The translations under genes and the position numbers were made by a program. Shown piece after piece: positions 51,231-59,100 of a stretch of 64,000 bases of DNA (positions are counted from its first letter, which is position 1; each line of letters starts with the position of its first letter). A model generated the notes under the pieces. It saw only the letters and a program-made list of their open reading frames with translations. It made no database searches and was not told the DNA's origin. The DNA comes from Catenisphaera adipataccumulans (GTDB taxonomy: Bacteria; Bacillota_I; Bacilli_A; Erysipelotrichales; Erysipelotrichaceae). The stretch lies in contig NZ_JACHHK010000008.1 in the NCBI RefSeq assembly GCF_014202755.1, positions 1 to 64,000 on the forward strand, given 5' to 3'.

Positions 51231-51909
51231 AGTTTCTTTCCTGTAATTCTTTAATGATTTTAATGCCTGAACTTGTGCCGATCCGAGTCGCGCCCGCTTC
51301 GATCATGGCTTTCATCTTATCCAAACTGCGAATACCGCCTGCGGCTTTTACCTCCACAGAATCACCAACGACTTGTTTCATTAATTTTACATTTTCTGCC
51401 GTTGCACCTTCGGCGCCGAAGCCAGTCGAAGTTTTAACGAAATTTGGTTTAATTTCTTTTGCTATTTCACAAACTGAAATAATTTCCTCTTTTGTTAAAT
51501 AACATGTTTCTAAAATGACTTTTAAGATGATTCCTTTCGGTTCACATAAATTTTTTATTGAACGCATTTCTTTACGAATATAGTCCAGATCACCATCCTT
51601 TAACTTGCTGATGTTAATGACATAATCGATTTCATCCGCCCCATGATTAATTGCTTCATTCGTTTCAAAGCATTTACATTCAATTGTGGTTTGTCCCAGC
51701 GGAAATCCGATAGCGGCCCCGACATGTACATCAGAACCTTTCAAAAATTCTTTACACATCTTCACTGGATATGAGTTGATCGCTACCATTTTAAAATGGT
51801 ATTCACGCGCTTCGCTGCATAATTGCTTCAAATCCGAAGAGCTTGCATAAGGCTTCAGCAGCGTGTGATCGATCATTTGGCAAATCTTTTCTTTTTCATT
51901 TTCAATCAT
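51217..51909 (-). CDS. deoC: Deoxyribose-phosphate aldolase DeoC
   Basis: The 230-residue class I aldolase splits 2-deoxyribose-5-phosphate into acetaldehyde and glyceraldehyde-3-phosphate. The Schiff-base lysine lies in FVKTSTGFG near 162, and the catalytic KAAGGIRS follows. GADEIDYVINIS holds the proton-relay Asp. AAGGGAG precedes the ATG. It is the first gene of the operon and is controlled by the promoter with direct repeats upstream. No thymidine phosphorylase or deoB is linked, so a nucleoside role is unlikely here. Confidence 0.95.
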   Translation of the reverse strand: MIENEKEKICQMIDHTLLKPYASSSDLKQLCSEAREYHFKMVAINSYPVKMCKEFLKGSDVHVGAAIGFPLGQTTIECKCFETNEAINHGADEIDYVINISKLKDGDLDYIRKEMRSIKNLCEPKGIILKVILETCYLTKEEIISVCEIAKEIKPNFVKTSTGFGAEGATAENVKLMKQVVGDSVEVKAAGGIRSLDKMKAMIEAGATRIGTSSGIKIIKELQERNYENN

Positions 51910-51940
51910 TTGCTTGTACTCCCTTCTTTTTCATAAACTA

Positions 51941-51968
51941 ATTATACAAATATATTTTTATTTTGCAA
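51941..51968 (-). promoter_or_regulatory. deoC operon promoter
   Basis: TTGCAA, 16 bases, TATAAT on the minus strand, about 30 bases before the deoC start. Confidence 0.6.
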
Positions 51969-51973
51969 ATATA
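51941..51973 (-). repeat. Direct repeat over the deoC promoter, candidate DeoR operator
   Basis: TATATTTGCAAAAT and TATATTTGTATAAT lie with a 19-base period on the minus strand, over the -35 and -10 boxes. The spacing suits a regulator binding one face of the helix. Confidence 0.4.
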
Positions 51974-52081
51974 ATTTTGTTTTATTTTTGTTTTTCTTTT
52001 AGCTTAAAAATATAATTGCCCTTTTGTTTTTTCTATTTAAAAAATATGGTTCTTTTTAATAAGTTAAATTTCCAAATAAAA

Positions 52082-52114
52082 AATCTCTTTGTACAAATAT
52101 GTAACAAAGAGATT
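52082..52114 (-). terminator. Hairpin terminator after the decayed gene
   Basis: An 11-base perfect stem AATCTCTTTGT/ACAAAGAGATT is followed by TTTTTATTTGG on the minus strand, downstream of the pseudogene at 52161-52340. Confidence 0.75.
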
Positions 52115-52160
52115 CATCGGGAATTCACACAATATATTTTAGAACACTTACTAAATGGCC

Positions 52161-52340
52161 TTATCCATCTCGTTTTATACAGAAAACACTAGCTGCAGCA
52201 TCTACAATATAGATTCGTTCATCACATTTTCATTGCCCAAAATCCGGCTCTGATATCAAAACGATGACGGCATCAGTGCCTTCCAGCACATGATGTTGGC
52301 TGTTCTTCACCGATCGAGCCGCGTAAATGCTTTTAAGCAT
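52161..52340 (-). pseudogene. Decayed gene fragment with in-frame stop
   Basis: A 60-codon frame opens at an ATG at 52340 and reads MLKSIYAARSVKNSQHHVLE, then EGTDAVIVLISEPDFGQ. A TGA interrupts at codon 37, and the same frame continues as KCDERIYIVDAAASVFCIKRDG to a TAA. Both halves look protein-like and a terminator follows, so this looks like the decayed 3' end of a gene. There is no clear ribosome binding site. The family is not recognised. A real 36-residue protein ending at the TGA is the alternative. Confidence 0.4.
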
Positions 52341-52380
52341 TAATTGTATTTATTATTCATTTTCCCTATAATAAAATGAA

Positions 52381-52402
52381 CTCGGATTTACCGAGCTTTT
52401 TT
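52381..52402 (+). terminator. Plus-strand terminator-like hairpin without an upstream gene
   Basis: CTCGG, loop, CCGAG, then CTTTTTT on the plus strand. No plus-strand gene is seen before it. It may end an unseen small RNA or be a relic. Confidence 0.55.
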
Positions 52403-52427
52403 CTGTATTTGTATGGAAATAAAAAAC

Positions 52428-52450
52428 ACCGACTAAATCAATTAATCGGT
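52428..52450 (-). terminator. Terminator of the tRNA Ser-Asp-Gly-His operon
   Basis: ACCGATTAA/TTAGTCGGT (one G-U pair) followed by GTTTTTT on the minus strand, downstream of tRNA-His. Confidence 0.75.
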
Positions 52451-52481
52451 ATCTGAACTGGAAATTCCAGCAAAATATTCA

Positions 52482-52559
52482 TGGGGCGGCTGACCCGATT
52501 CGAACGGGCGCATGACGGAGCCACAATCCGTTGTGTTAACCAGCTTCACCACAACCGCC
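52482..52559 (-). tRNA. tRNA-His (GTG)
   Basis: A cloverleaf with anticodon GTG in the loop TTGTGGC, the T-loop GTTCGAATC, and the His-specific extra G at position -1 paired with C73. CCA is encoded. It is last in the four-tRNA array. Confidence 0.95.
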
Positions 52560-52571
52560 GGATAAAAAAAA

Positions 52572-52645
52572 TGGAGCAGATGAGGGGAATTGAACCCCCG
52601 TATCAGCCTTGGCAAGGCTGTGTTCTACCATTGAACTACATCTGC
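52572..52645 (-). tRNA. tRNA-Gly (GCC)
   Basis: A cloverleaf with GCAGATG/CATCTGC acceptor stem, anticodon GCC in CAGCCTTGCCAAGGCTG, T-loop GTTCAATTC, and encoded CCA. Confidence 0.95.
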
Positions 52646-52646
52646 A

Positions 52647-52723
52647 TGGCGGTCCAGAAGGGACTTGAACCCTCGATCTCCTCCGTGACAGGGAGGCATG
52701 TTAAACCACTACACCACTGGACC
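52647..52723 (-). tRNA. tRNA-Asp (GTC)
   Basis: A cloverleaf with GGTCCAG/CTGGACC acceptor stem, anticodon GTC in CCTCCCTGTCACGGAGG, T-loop GTTCAAGTC, discriminator G and encoded CCA. Confidence 0.95.
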
Positions 52724-52738
52724 ATGTGCTTAAAAAAA

Positions 52739-52830
52739 TGGCGGAGAAGGAGAGATTTGAACTCTCGCGCCAGTTTACCCGACCTATGCCCTTAGCAGGG
52801 GCACCTCTTCAACCACTTGAGTACTTCTCC
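52739..52830 (-). tRNA. tRNA-Ser (GCT)
   Basis: A class II tRNA of 92 bases with a long variable arm, anticodon GCT in CCCCTGCTAAGGG, GGAGAAG/CTTCTCC acceptor stem and encoded CCA. It is first in the array. Confidence 0.95.
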
Positions 52831-52870
52831 AAGATCTATAGGTCAGAACGCAACTCATCAGTGCCTACTC

Positions 52871-52899
52871 ATAATAGCATGACTGAATTTGAATTGCAA
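52871..52899 (-). promoter_or_regulatory. Promoter of the tRNA array
   Basis: TTGCAA, 17 bases, then TATTAT preceded by TGC (extended -10) on the minus strand, some 40 bases before tRNA-Ser. Confidence 0.65.
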
Positions 52900-52929
52900 G
52901 CAAATTTTTATTAATTTTCATAGAATCAA

Positions 52930-52959
52930 AGTCCGATCCTCATAGCAGAGAATCGGACT
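52930..52959 (-). terminator. Terminator after the SNF2 helicase gene
   Basis: AGTCCGAT/ATCGGACT hairpin with a short TT run on the minus strand. The T run is weak, so readthrough into the tRNA promoter region is possible. Confidence 0.55.
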
Positions 52960-53000
52960 GATTAGGACAAGAAAATTTTAATAATAATGCAAAATTAAAG

Positions 53001-55913
53001 CTACTGAATTCCTCTTTCCTGATGAACTTGTATCATTTCTTTATTTACAATTCCTTTAAAATTCTTATCGTCGATTTCTAAATTTTCTTTTTCTGGCGCA
53101 GATTCATCCGACGATGCATTAAAGCTTTTCTGTTTTTCAAGCAATTTCTCCTTTTTGATCCGTTTAATCTCTTCCTCAATAATATCTTTGAAATTCTTAT
53201 CGTCGATTTCAAGGTTCGCTTTTGCCGCCACCGACTCATCCGCAAACGCATTAAATTCTTTTTGCTTTGTAAGTAATTTTTCTCTGATTTTTTCGTCAAC
53301 CGTATGTTCACATAGCAATCTGTATACTAATACATTTCTTGTCTGTCCCATTCTGTATGCCCTGGAAATTGCTTGATTCTCTACAGAAGGCTTAAACTGT
53401 GGTTCTGTGATCACAACAACACTTGCAGCTTGTATATTTAATCCTGTTCCTGCAGCCGTTATTTGTCCCAATAGAACAGTTCCATCCGGAGCTTGGTTAA
53501 ATTCATCAACAATATCCTGCCTTATCTGAGGGTTTACTGCTCCAGTAATTGGCTGTAAACATATTGAACCTAAATAATTTTGTATTTTTTTAATTGTATC
53601 TAAGAAAAAGGAAAATACAATTACTTTTCGATTCTGCTCTTTTGCCTGTTTAATAATTTCTAGAAGTCGATCTGCTTTTGATGATTGTTTTAAATCATCT
53701 ACCTGCCAGGATACTCTGCGAATATATTGATAGTTATTCCTGGTTTTCTTTTCTTCTTTTTCAGTTTCATCAGAGGATAAAATCGATTCCTCATATAATT
53801 CTTTTTCATAAGGCTTTAAACTGCACCATGCATCTTTTTCAATCAAGTCGGGTAATTCTGTTAAAACATCTTCTCGTTTTCTACGATAATAGACGGGCGC
53901 CACTTTTTGCCGAAAAACTTCCGCTTGCGACAGATAAGTGTAATTGCTTATTTCTAATGCAACTTGATGATTTAGCTGATCAACTAATTGAACCATCTCG
54001 TCAACTTTATTTTCTAGCGGAGTACCAGTTAAATACAATTTTCTTTCCGTTCTCTTTCCTAGTGCAATGACATTTTTTGTTCTTTTCGCATTGGGATTTT
54101 TTACATAATGCGCCTCATCGACAACTAACAAATCAATCTTGAAATTCTCGTTTGAATTAATGAATTTTGTTGTTTCATAAGTGGTCACACCTACTCCTCC
54201 GGTTTTGATCCAGTGTTCCAGTTCAGCTTTTTTCCCAGGACCATGAATCTTGATCGCTTTCAGTTTGCTGTGTTGTTCAATTTCCCGGCACCAATTGACA
54301 ATGACCGCAGCTGGACATATCACAAGAAACCAATTACATCCAACATTCTTCAAAGACACCATTGTAGCTATGGACTGTATGGTTTTTCCAAGCCCCATTT
54401 CATCGCCCAATAATACAGATTTTTGGTGAAGGATATATTTCACTCCCCATTCTTGATATCGACGTAAAGTAACAAGTAATCCGTCTGGGAAAATGCATTC
54501 ATTTTGGATTTCCTGAGCTAATTCTTCCGGTAATCCATAGAATAAATCATCATTACCGAACAGTCCAGGACACAGTTCATCTAAAATTGCATAAAGATGA
54601 GCGGAGTTTTGATTAAAGTATTTCCATAAATCATCATTGCTCAGCGGATCTCCTTCTACCTGTTTTACCAATTCTGGATCCGAAATTTCATTTAGATAAG
54701 CTTGTGTCTCGTCATTTAAAAGAGTATTGCCGGCATCTACTATGCGCCGTTTGGTCTGAACATCGCTCTGTATCCAATCTAAGGATGTTTGCCGCGTTTT
54801 TAAATATTCATAACTTTTCTTTATTTTATGTTTATAGGTTTGATTCCAACGGTTTACATTTTGAATGAATTTCAGGTTCGTATCATAACTATATAATGCG
54901 CTTAAAAGATTCATCATTTCCGGCGATTGTTTATCTTGGTTTATTTTGATCTTCGTTACTTGTTGCGTTTCTTCTTCAATTTTTTTAGCCGCTTTTTTGA
55001 TTGCTCGTGCTCCGTTTTCACTTATTCCCCGAATACTGCTTAATTCCCAAATTGAATCCTTTAATACATCAAACACTGAATTGATCCCTTCTGTTTTCAA
55101 AGCGCTGAAACTGATTCGTTTGACGTACTTTTTTATCTCCTCTACATCAATATCTTTTAAGCATTCATTCACTTCGTTGATAAAAAGAATATCCGCTTTC
55201 TTTTTAACATTCTTTTTATACTGATCAGCCAGCGACACTTCCTTTTCAACAAACTCATTCGCTTTCGATATTTTATCAAAGATCTTTTGTATGGAAGAGA
55301 AATCTGGCTTTTCAGGGTCATTATCAATATATAATTCTGCCCTTTTTAACTTGTTTAATGTTTCTAGATAACTATTTTTATTTAAAGAAAAATCATGAAC
55401 TACATTTTCTTTGTCAATTTTTTTTAGCTTTTCTTCTATCTCAGAAATAACCGTATCGTGAGATTTTGATAAATAATCTTCTATCGCGTTTGCACTGTTG
55501 ATTGCTTCATTTTTCTTTTTCTTTCTTGTTAGAAACCAAAACGCCGAAAAAATTGGTTGAACAGACTTTAAATTTTCTTCAAGATTCTTCTGCTCATCGT
55601 ATAAGGAGTTGATCGTTGGATATAAGGAATCATACAATTTCAACCGATACACCGCTTTTAAAGTATTCATGTCATAATTTGATTCATTAAAAGACAGTTT
55701 TGGTTTTATTGAAACATCTCTTTCAATGTTTTGATGAGGAAGATAATTGTGAATTTGTTTTTTTATGTAGGTATTGAAACAACTCTTTACGCCAAAAACA
55801 TAATCTTCTCTTTTGTTTTTCAAATTTTCCGTTCTTTTTATCTCAGATTTACAATTTCTGAACTGTTCATTTATTTTCGATTTATTCTCTTTCACATTAT
55901 CAAATGTATACAT
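53001..55913 (-). CDS. SNF2-family DEAH helicase with HhH and coiled-coil N-terminus
   Basis: The 970-residue protein has a charged, partly coiled-coil N-terminal half and a helix-hairpin-helix-like segment near 280-315 (SVFDVL, LSSIRGISENGARAIKKAA). The SNF2 ATPase follows from about 480 (Walker A GDEMGLGKTIQS, DEAH box LVVDEAHYVK) and a helicase C domain (QAISRAYRMGQTRNVLVYRL). Its C-terminus contains a 44-residue unit in tandem (KQKEFNAFADESVAAKANLE / KQKSFNASSDESAPEKENLE). GAGG precedes the ATG. It is far richer in AT than its neighbours and lies within a tRNA array, which suggests horizontal gain. Nuclease or methyltransferase partners are not seen. Roles in repair, chromatin-like remodelling or phage defence are all possible. 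Confidence 0.88.
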   Translation of the reverse strand: MYTFDNVKENKSKINEQFRNCKSEIKRTENLKNKREDYVFGVKSCFNTYIKKQIHNYLPHQNIERDVSIKPKLSFNESNYDMNTLKAVYRLKLYDSLYPTINSLYDEQKNLEENLKSVQPIFSAFWFLTRKKKKNEAINSANAIEDYLSKSHDTVISEIEEKLKKIDKENVVHDFSLNKNSYLETLNKLKRAELYIDNDPEKPDFSSIQKIFDKISKANEFVEKEVSLADQYKKNVKKKADILFINEVNECLKDIDVEEIKKYVKRISFSALKTEGINSVFDVLKDSIWELSSIRGISENGARAIKKAAKKIEEETQQVTKIKINQDKQSPEMMNLLSALYSYDTNLKFIQNVNRWNQTYKHKIKKSYEYLKTRQTSLDWIQSDVQTKRRIVDAGNTLLNDETQAYLNEISDPELVKQVEGDPLSNDDLWKYFNQNSAHLYAILDELCPGLFGNDDLFYGLPEELAQEIQNECIFPDGLLVTLRRYQEWGVKYILHQKSVLLGDEMGLGKTIQSIATMVSLKNVGCNWFLVICPAAVIVNWCREIEQHSKLKAIKIHGPGKKAELEHWIKTGGVGVTTYETTKFINSNENFKIDLLVVDEAHYVKNPNAKRTKNVIALGKRTERKLYLTGTPLENKVDEMVQLVDQLNHQVALEISNYTYLSQAEVFRQKVAPVYYRRKREDVLTELPDLIEKDAWCSLKPYEKELYEESILSSDETEKEEKKTRNNYQYIRRVSWQVDDLKQSSKADRLLEIIKQAKEQNRKVIVFSFFLDTIKKIQNYLGSICLQPITGAVNPQIRQDIVDEFNQAPDGTVLLGQITAAGTGLNIQAASVVVITEPQFKPSVENQAISRAYRMGQTRNVLVYRLLCEHTVDEKIREKLLTKQKEFNAFADESVAAKANLEIDDKNFKDIIEEEIKRIKKEKLLEKQKSFNASSDESAPEKENLEIDDKNFKGIVNKEMIQVHQERGIQ
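53055..53310. repeat. In-frame tandem duplication in the SNF2 gene
   Basis: Two copies with a period of 132 bases share blocks such as ATTCTTATCGTCGATTTC at 53061 and 53193. They encode the repeated 44-residue unit near the C-terminus. Divergence shows the duplication is not recent. Confidence 0.85.
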
Positions 55914-56219
55914 AAAAACCTCACATCAACTTTTCTTTGTTGGAATCAAAAACTGCAAAATGATCAAAAAAGTATTGTGGTGTTTAAAAACATTTGTATA
56001 TTAACAAAATACGTTCAACACTACTCTTCATTGATTGATTTAAAAGCAATGATTCTTCTTTAAATAATGCAGCATCCTAAACCATTCTATACCAAATAAA
56101 TGAAAATAATAATAGAAATGCATAATATAAATAGAATCTATTTTTTACTTAATAGATCTATTTGATCATTGCAATACAACTTTCTTTTTGTGTTTAACCA
56201 TAATTTGCATATAAAAAAA
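55914..56219. other. AT-rich intergenic region before the SNF2 gene
   Basis: This region lies between the SNF2 gene and the tRNA-Trp terminator. It contains the probable SNF2 promoter, though no single pair of boxes stands out, and a TATAGAAT-like stretch near 56085. Frames are short and lack ribosome binding sites. I see no gene. Confidence 0.5.
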
Positions 56220-56247
56220 CCGAAACAAGCTTTCTCGCTTATTTCGG
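56220..56247 (-). terminator. Terminator of tRNA-Trp
   Basis: CCGAAATAAGC/GCTTGTTTCGG stem followed by seven T on the minus strand. Confidence 0.88.
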
Positions 56248-56258
56248 ACTTTTTTTCC

Positions 56259-56332
56259 TGGCAGGGGTAGCAGGAGTTGAACCCACATCAACGGTTTTGG
56301 AGACCGTTGTTCTACCATTGAACTATACCCCT
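56259..56332 (-). tRNA. tRNA-Trp (CCA)
   Basis: A cloverleaf with AGGGGTA/TACCCCT acceptor stem, anticodon CCA in CGGTCTCCAAAACCG, T-loop GTTCAACTC and encoded CCA. It has its own promoter and terminator. Confidence 0.95.
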
Positions 56333-56344
56333 AAGCGCTTGTTT

Positions 56345-56373
56345 ATTTTATCATAAGTAGAATCGGCATGCAA
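56345..56373 (-). promoter_or_regulatory. tRNA-Trp promoter
   Basis: TTGCAT, 17 bases, then TAAAAT preceded by TGA (extended -10) on the minus strand, just before the tRNA. Confidence 0.6.
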
Positions 56374-56420
56374 ATAAAATATCCGATCATGCAAAAAAAG
56401 AAAAAAATTCTATTTTCCTA

Positions 56421-56448
56421 TTGACTTACTAGGATTAATGGGTATTAT
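56421..56448 (+). promoter_or_regulatory. cysK promoter
   Basis: TTGACT, 16 bases including TACTAGGATTA, then TATTAT. The spacer sequence resembles sites bound by Rrf2-family (CymR/IscR) regulators, which often control cysteine genes. This reading is tentative. Confidence 0.5.
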
Positions 56449-56483
56449 ATAGTTAACCCGCAGGGGAACAGGAGGAAGTAAAT

Positions 56484-57413
56484 ATGGCATATTATACAAG
56501 TGCAAGTCAATTGATCGGTCATACTCCATTATTGGAGCTGACTCATATTGAAAAGAAACATGAATTAAACGCGAAACTGTTCGCTAAAGTCGAATATTTC
56601 AACCCATCCGGCAGTGTCAAAGACCGCATTGCCCTGTCCATGATCGAAGATGCGGAAAAATCCGGCAAGATCAATCAGGATACAGTCCTGATCGAACCGA
56701 CCAGCGGCAACACAGGCATTGGTTTGGCATCGATTGCCGCCGCTAAGGGCTATCATTTAATTATCGTAATGCCGGAAACGATGAGTGTTGAGCGCCGTGC
56801 CATCATCAAGGCCTATGGTGCTGAGATCGTGCTCAGCGACGGCTCTAAGGGCATGAAAGGAGCCATTGCCAAAGCCGAAGAACTCGCAAAAGAAAAAGGT
56901 AATGCCTTCATCCCAAGCCAGTTTACCAACCCGGCCAACCCAAAGATCCATTATGAAACAACAGGTCCGGAAATCTATGAAGATCTGGACGGCAATGTCG
57001 ATGTGTTCATCGCTGGTGTCGGAACCGGCGGTACGGTTACCGGAGTCGGTAAATATCTGAAAGAAAAGAATGGCACCAAAGTGGTTGCGGTTGAGCCGGC
57101 GACTTCTCCAGTATTATCCGAAGGACACGGCGGATCGCATAAGATCCAAGGAATCGGTGCCGGATTTGTGCCGGATACACTGGATACGAATGTATACGAT
57201 GAAGTGGCAGCCATCAGTAATGAGGATGCCTTCAAGTATGCCAAAGAAATTGCTAAGAATGAAGGCATTTCAGTAGGTATTTCTTCTGGTGCTGCCTTAG
57301 CGGCAGGTCTGCAGGAAGCGGCAAAACCGGAAAATGCCGGTAAGAACATTGTCATTCTGCTGCCGGACAGCGGCGACCGCTATTATTCGACCGCATTGTT
57401 CCAGGACGAATAA
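56484..57413 (+). CDS. cysK: Cysteine synthase A (O-acetylserine sulfhydrylase)
   Basis: The 309-residue PLP enzyme makes cysteine from O-acetylserine and sulfide. The PLP lysine lies in NPSGSVKDRIA near 43, the substrate loop is TSGNTGIGLA near 72, and the phosphate-cradle motif is GTGGTVTG near 178. GGAGG lies before the ATG. It is one of the few plus-strand genes, transcribed alone, and ends in a strong terminator. It has the length and motifs of CysK rather than CysM or cystathionine beta-synthase. Confidence 0.95.
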   Translation: MAYYTSASQLIGHTPLLELTHIEKKHELNAKLFAKVEYFNPSGSVKDRIALSMIEDAEKSGKINQDTVLIEPTSGNTGIGLASIAAAKGYHLIIVMPETMSVERRAIIKAYGAEIVLSDGSKGMKGAIAKAEELAKEKGNAFIPSQFTNPANPKIHYETTGPEIYEDLDGNVDVFIAGVGTGGTVTGVGKYLKEKNGTKVVAVEPATSPVLSEGHGGSHKIQGIGAGFVPDTLDTNVYDEVAAISNEDAFKYAKEIAKNEGISVGISSGAALAAGLQEAAKPENAGKNIVILLPDSGDRYYSTALFQDE

Positions 57414-57418
57414 GAAAA

Positions 57419-57441
57419 AACCGGGAAATATTTTCCCGGTT
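57419..57441 (+). terminator. cysK terminator
   Basis: A CCGGGAAA/TTTCCCGG hairpin with AA/TT flanks, followed by TTCTT on the plus strand. Confidence 0.85.
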
Positions 57442-57509
57442 TTCTTGTGCCTCAGGCACAACGCAAACTGAATCAGCATTCCTGCCAACCATCTATAGAA
57501 TAAAAAGAA

Positions 57510-57532
57510 AACCGACAGTAAATCTGTCGGTT
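57510..57532. terminator. pyk terminator, possibly bidirectional
   Basis: An AACCGACAG/CTGTCGGTT hairpin is followed by a T run on both strands. It serves pyk on the minus strand and may back up the cysK terminator. Confidence 0.85.
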
Positions 57533-57539
57533 TTTTCAT

Positions 57540-58952
57540 CTATTCTACTTCGATGACTCGAATCATATTTGTATTTCCGCTGACGCCTAACGGAACACCA
57601 GCTGCCAACACAACTTTGTCGCCAGATTCCACAAAGCCTGCTTTCTTCGCCGCAGATACGGCAGCTGTAAACAGCAGTTCGGCTTTTTCTTCCTGCGGGA
57701 TCACCAACGGATACACACCGAACAACACGTTCATCTGCGCTGCGACCGATTCACGTACCGTGCAGGCAACGATCGGTTTGTTCGGATGATAACTGGAAAT
57801 CCGTTCTCCTGTCATACCGGACATAGAAACACCGATGATGACTTTCGCATCGATATCATCCGCAATATCGCAGACCGCATGGGAAATGGCACGGGTCGTG
57901 CTGGTCTGGCGGGTGAAACGGTCACGCATCTGCTTTGTATAATTGATATCGTATTCGATGCGTTCGGCAATTCTCGCCATCGTGTGGCAGGCCTGTACCG
58001 GATATTTACCGGCGGCTGTCTCCCCGGAAAGCATGATCGCTGTCGTTCCCTGGTAAATGGCGTTGGCCACATCGGTTGCCTCAGCACGGGTCGGGCGTGG
58101 GTTGTGGATCATAGAATCAAGCATTTGGGTCGCTGTGACAACGATCTTGCCCATTTCATTGGCTTTACGGATGATGCACTTTTGAATGATCGGAACATCT
58201 TCCAGCGGAACTTCAACACCTAAATCACCGCGGGCGACCATGACCCCGTCAGCTTCTTCCAGGATCTCATCAATATTCTTGACGCCCTGCATGCTTTCGA
58301 TCTTCGCAATGATCTTCATGTTGCCGTCGTTTTCTTTGATGATCTTGCGGATATCCTTGATATCCTGTGCGGTCCGGGTAAAAGAAGCGGCTAATAATTC
58401 AAATCCCATTTCACAGCCAAACACGATATCATCGTGGTCTTTCTGGCTGATAAACGGCATCGACACATCAACGTTCGGAATGTTGACGCCTTTTTTATTC
58501 GAAATGGTACCTCCATTCATCACTTTACAATGAATGTTCGATCCTTCGATTTTTTCTACACTTAGAGCAACCAAGCCATCGTCAATCAGAATCGTACCGC
58601 CTTCGCTGACATCATTGGCAATACCATCATATGTTACAGAGACGCGTTCTTCGTTCCCTAATACATCGTCCGTTGTCAATGTGAACGGCTGGCCTTCCTT
58701 TAGATCGACACTGCCGTTTTCAAAATCTTTCAATCGGATCTCTGGTCCTTTTGTATCCAGCAGCGTTGCCACTGGCTTTCCTAATTCACGGCGGATGCGG
58801 ATAACACGCTCAAACCGTGCTTTGTGTTCTTCATGAGAACCGTGCGAAAAATTGAAACGAGCAACATTCATGCCGGCATCCATCAAATCGCGAATTTTCT
58901 CTTCCGAATCACTGGCAGGACCCAGTGTACAAATAATTTTCGTTCTTCTCAT
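57540..58952 (-). CDS. pyk: Pyruvate kinase
   Basis: The 470-residue enzyme transfers phosphate from PEP to ADP, ending glycolysis. It shows the opening MRRTKIICTLGPAS, the NFSHG metal/substrate block near 36, the active-site MVARGDLGVEVP and the ATQMLDSMI motif near 283. It lacks the extra C-terminal PEP-utiliser-like domain of Bacillus Pyk. I chose the ATG at 58952, preceded by AAGGAAGG. It is transcribed alone. Confidence 0.96.
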   Translation of the reverse strand: MRRTKIICTLGPASDSEEKIRDLMDAGMNVARFNFSHGSHEEHKARFERVIRIRRELGKPVATLLDTKGPEIRLKDFENGSVDLKEGQPFTLTTDDVLGNEERVSVTYDGIANDVSEGGTILIDDGLVALSVEKIEGSNIHCKVMNGGTISNKKGVNIPNVDVSMPFISQKDHDDIVFGCEMGFELLAASFTRTAQDIKDIRKIIKENDGNMKIIAKIESMQGVKNIDEILEEADGVMVARGDLGVEVPLEDVPIIQKCIIRKANEMGKIVVTATQMLDSMIHNPRPTRAEATDVANAIYQGTTAIMLSGETAAGKYPVQACHTMARIAERIEYDINYTKQMRDRFTRQTSTTRAISHAVCDIADDIDAKVIIGVSMSGMTGERISSYHPNKPIVACTVRESVAAQMNVLFGVYPLVIPQEEKAELLFTAAVSAAKKAGFVESGDKVVLAAGVPLGVSGNTNMIRVIEVE

Positions 58953-59100
58953 CTTTTTTCCTTCCTTTTTACCAAAAAAGCTCAAATTTCGTTTGGGTAC
59001 TCATCCCCGCAAAATATTATGCCATTGATTTTTGAATTTTCAATACGAAATATCCTGTAACCTCTTTCAACTTTATACAAGCTTTATCATCTTATAAAAA

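Larger units (their letters stand above)
51910..52160. other. Intergenic region with the deoC operon control sites
   Basis: The region holds the deoC promoter and direct repeats at 51941-51973, then very AT-rich sequence, and the hairpin at 52082-52114. I see no gene in it. Confidence 0.6.

Noticed and set aside
52481-52914. Plus-strand reading frames over the tRNA array
   Set aside because: They read through four tRNA genes in antisense and are produced by conserved tRNA sequence.
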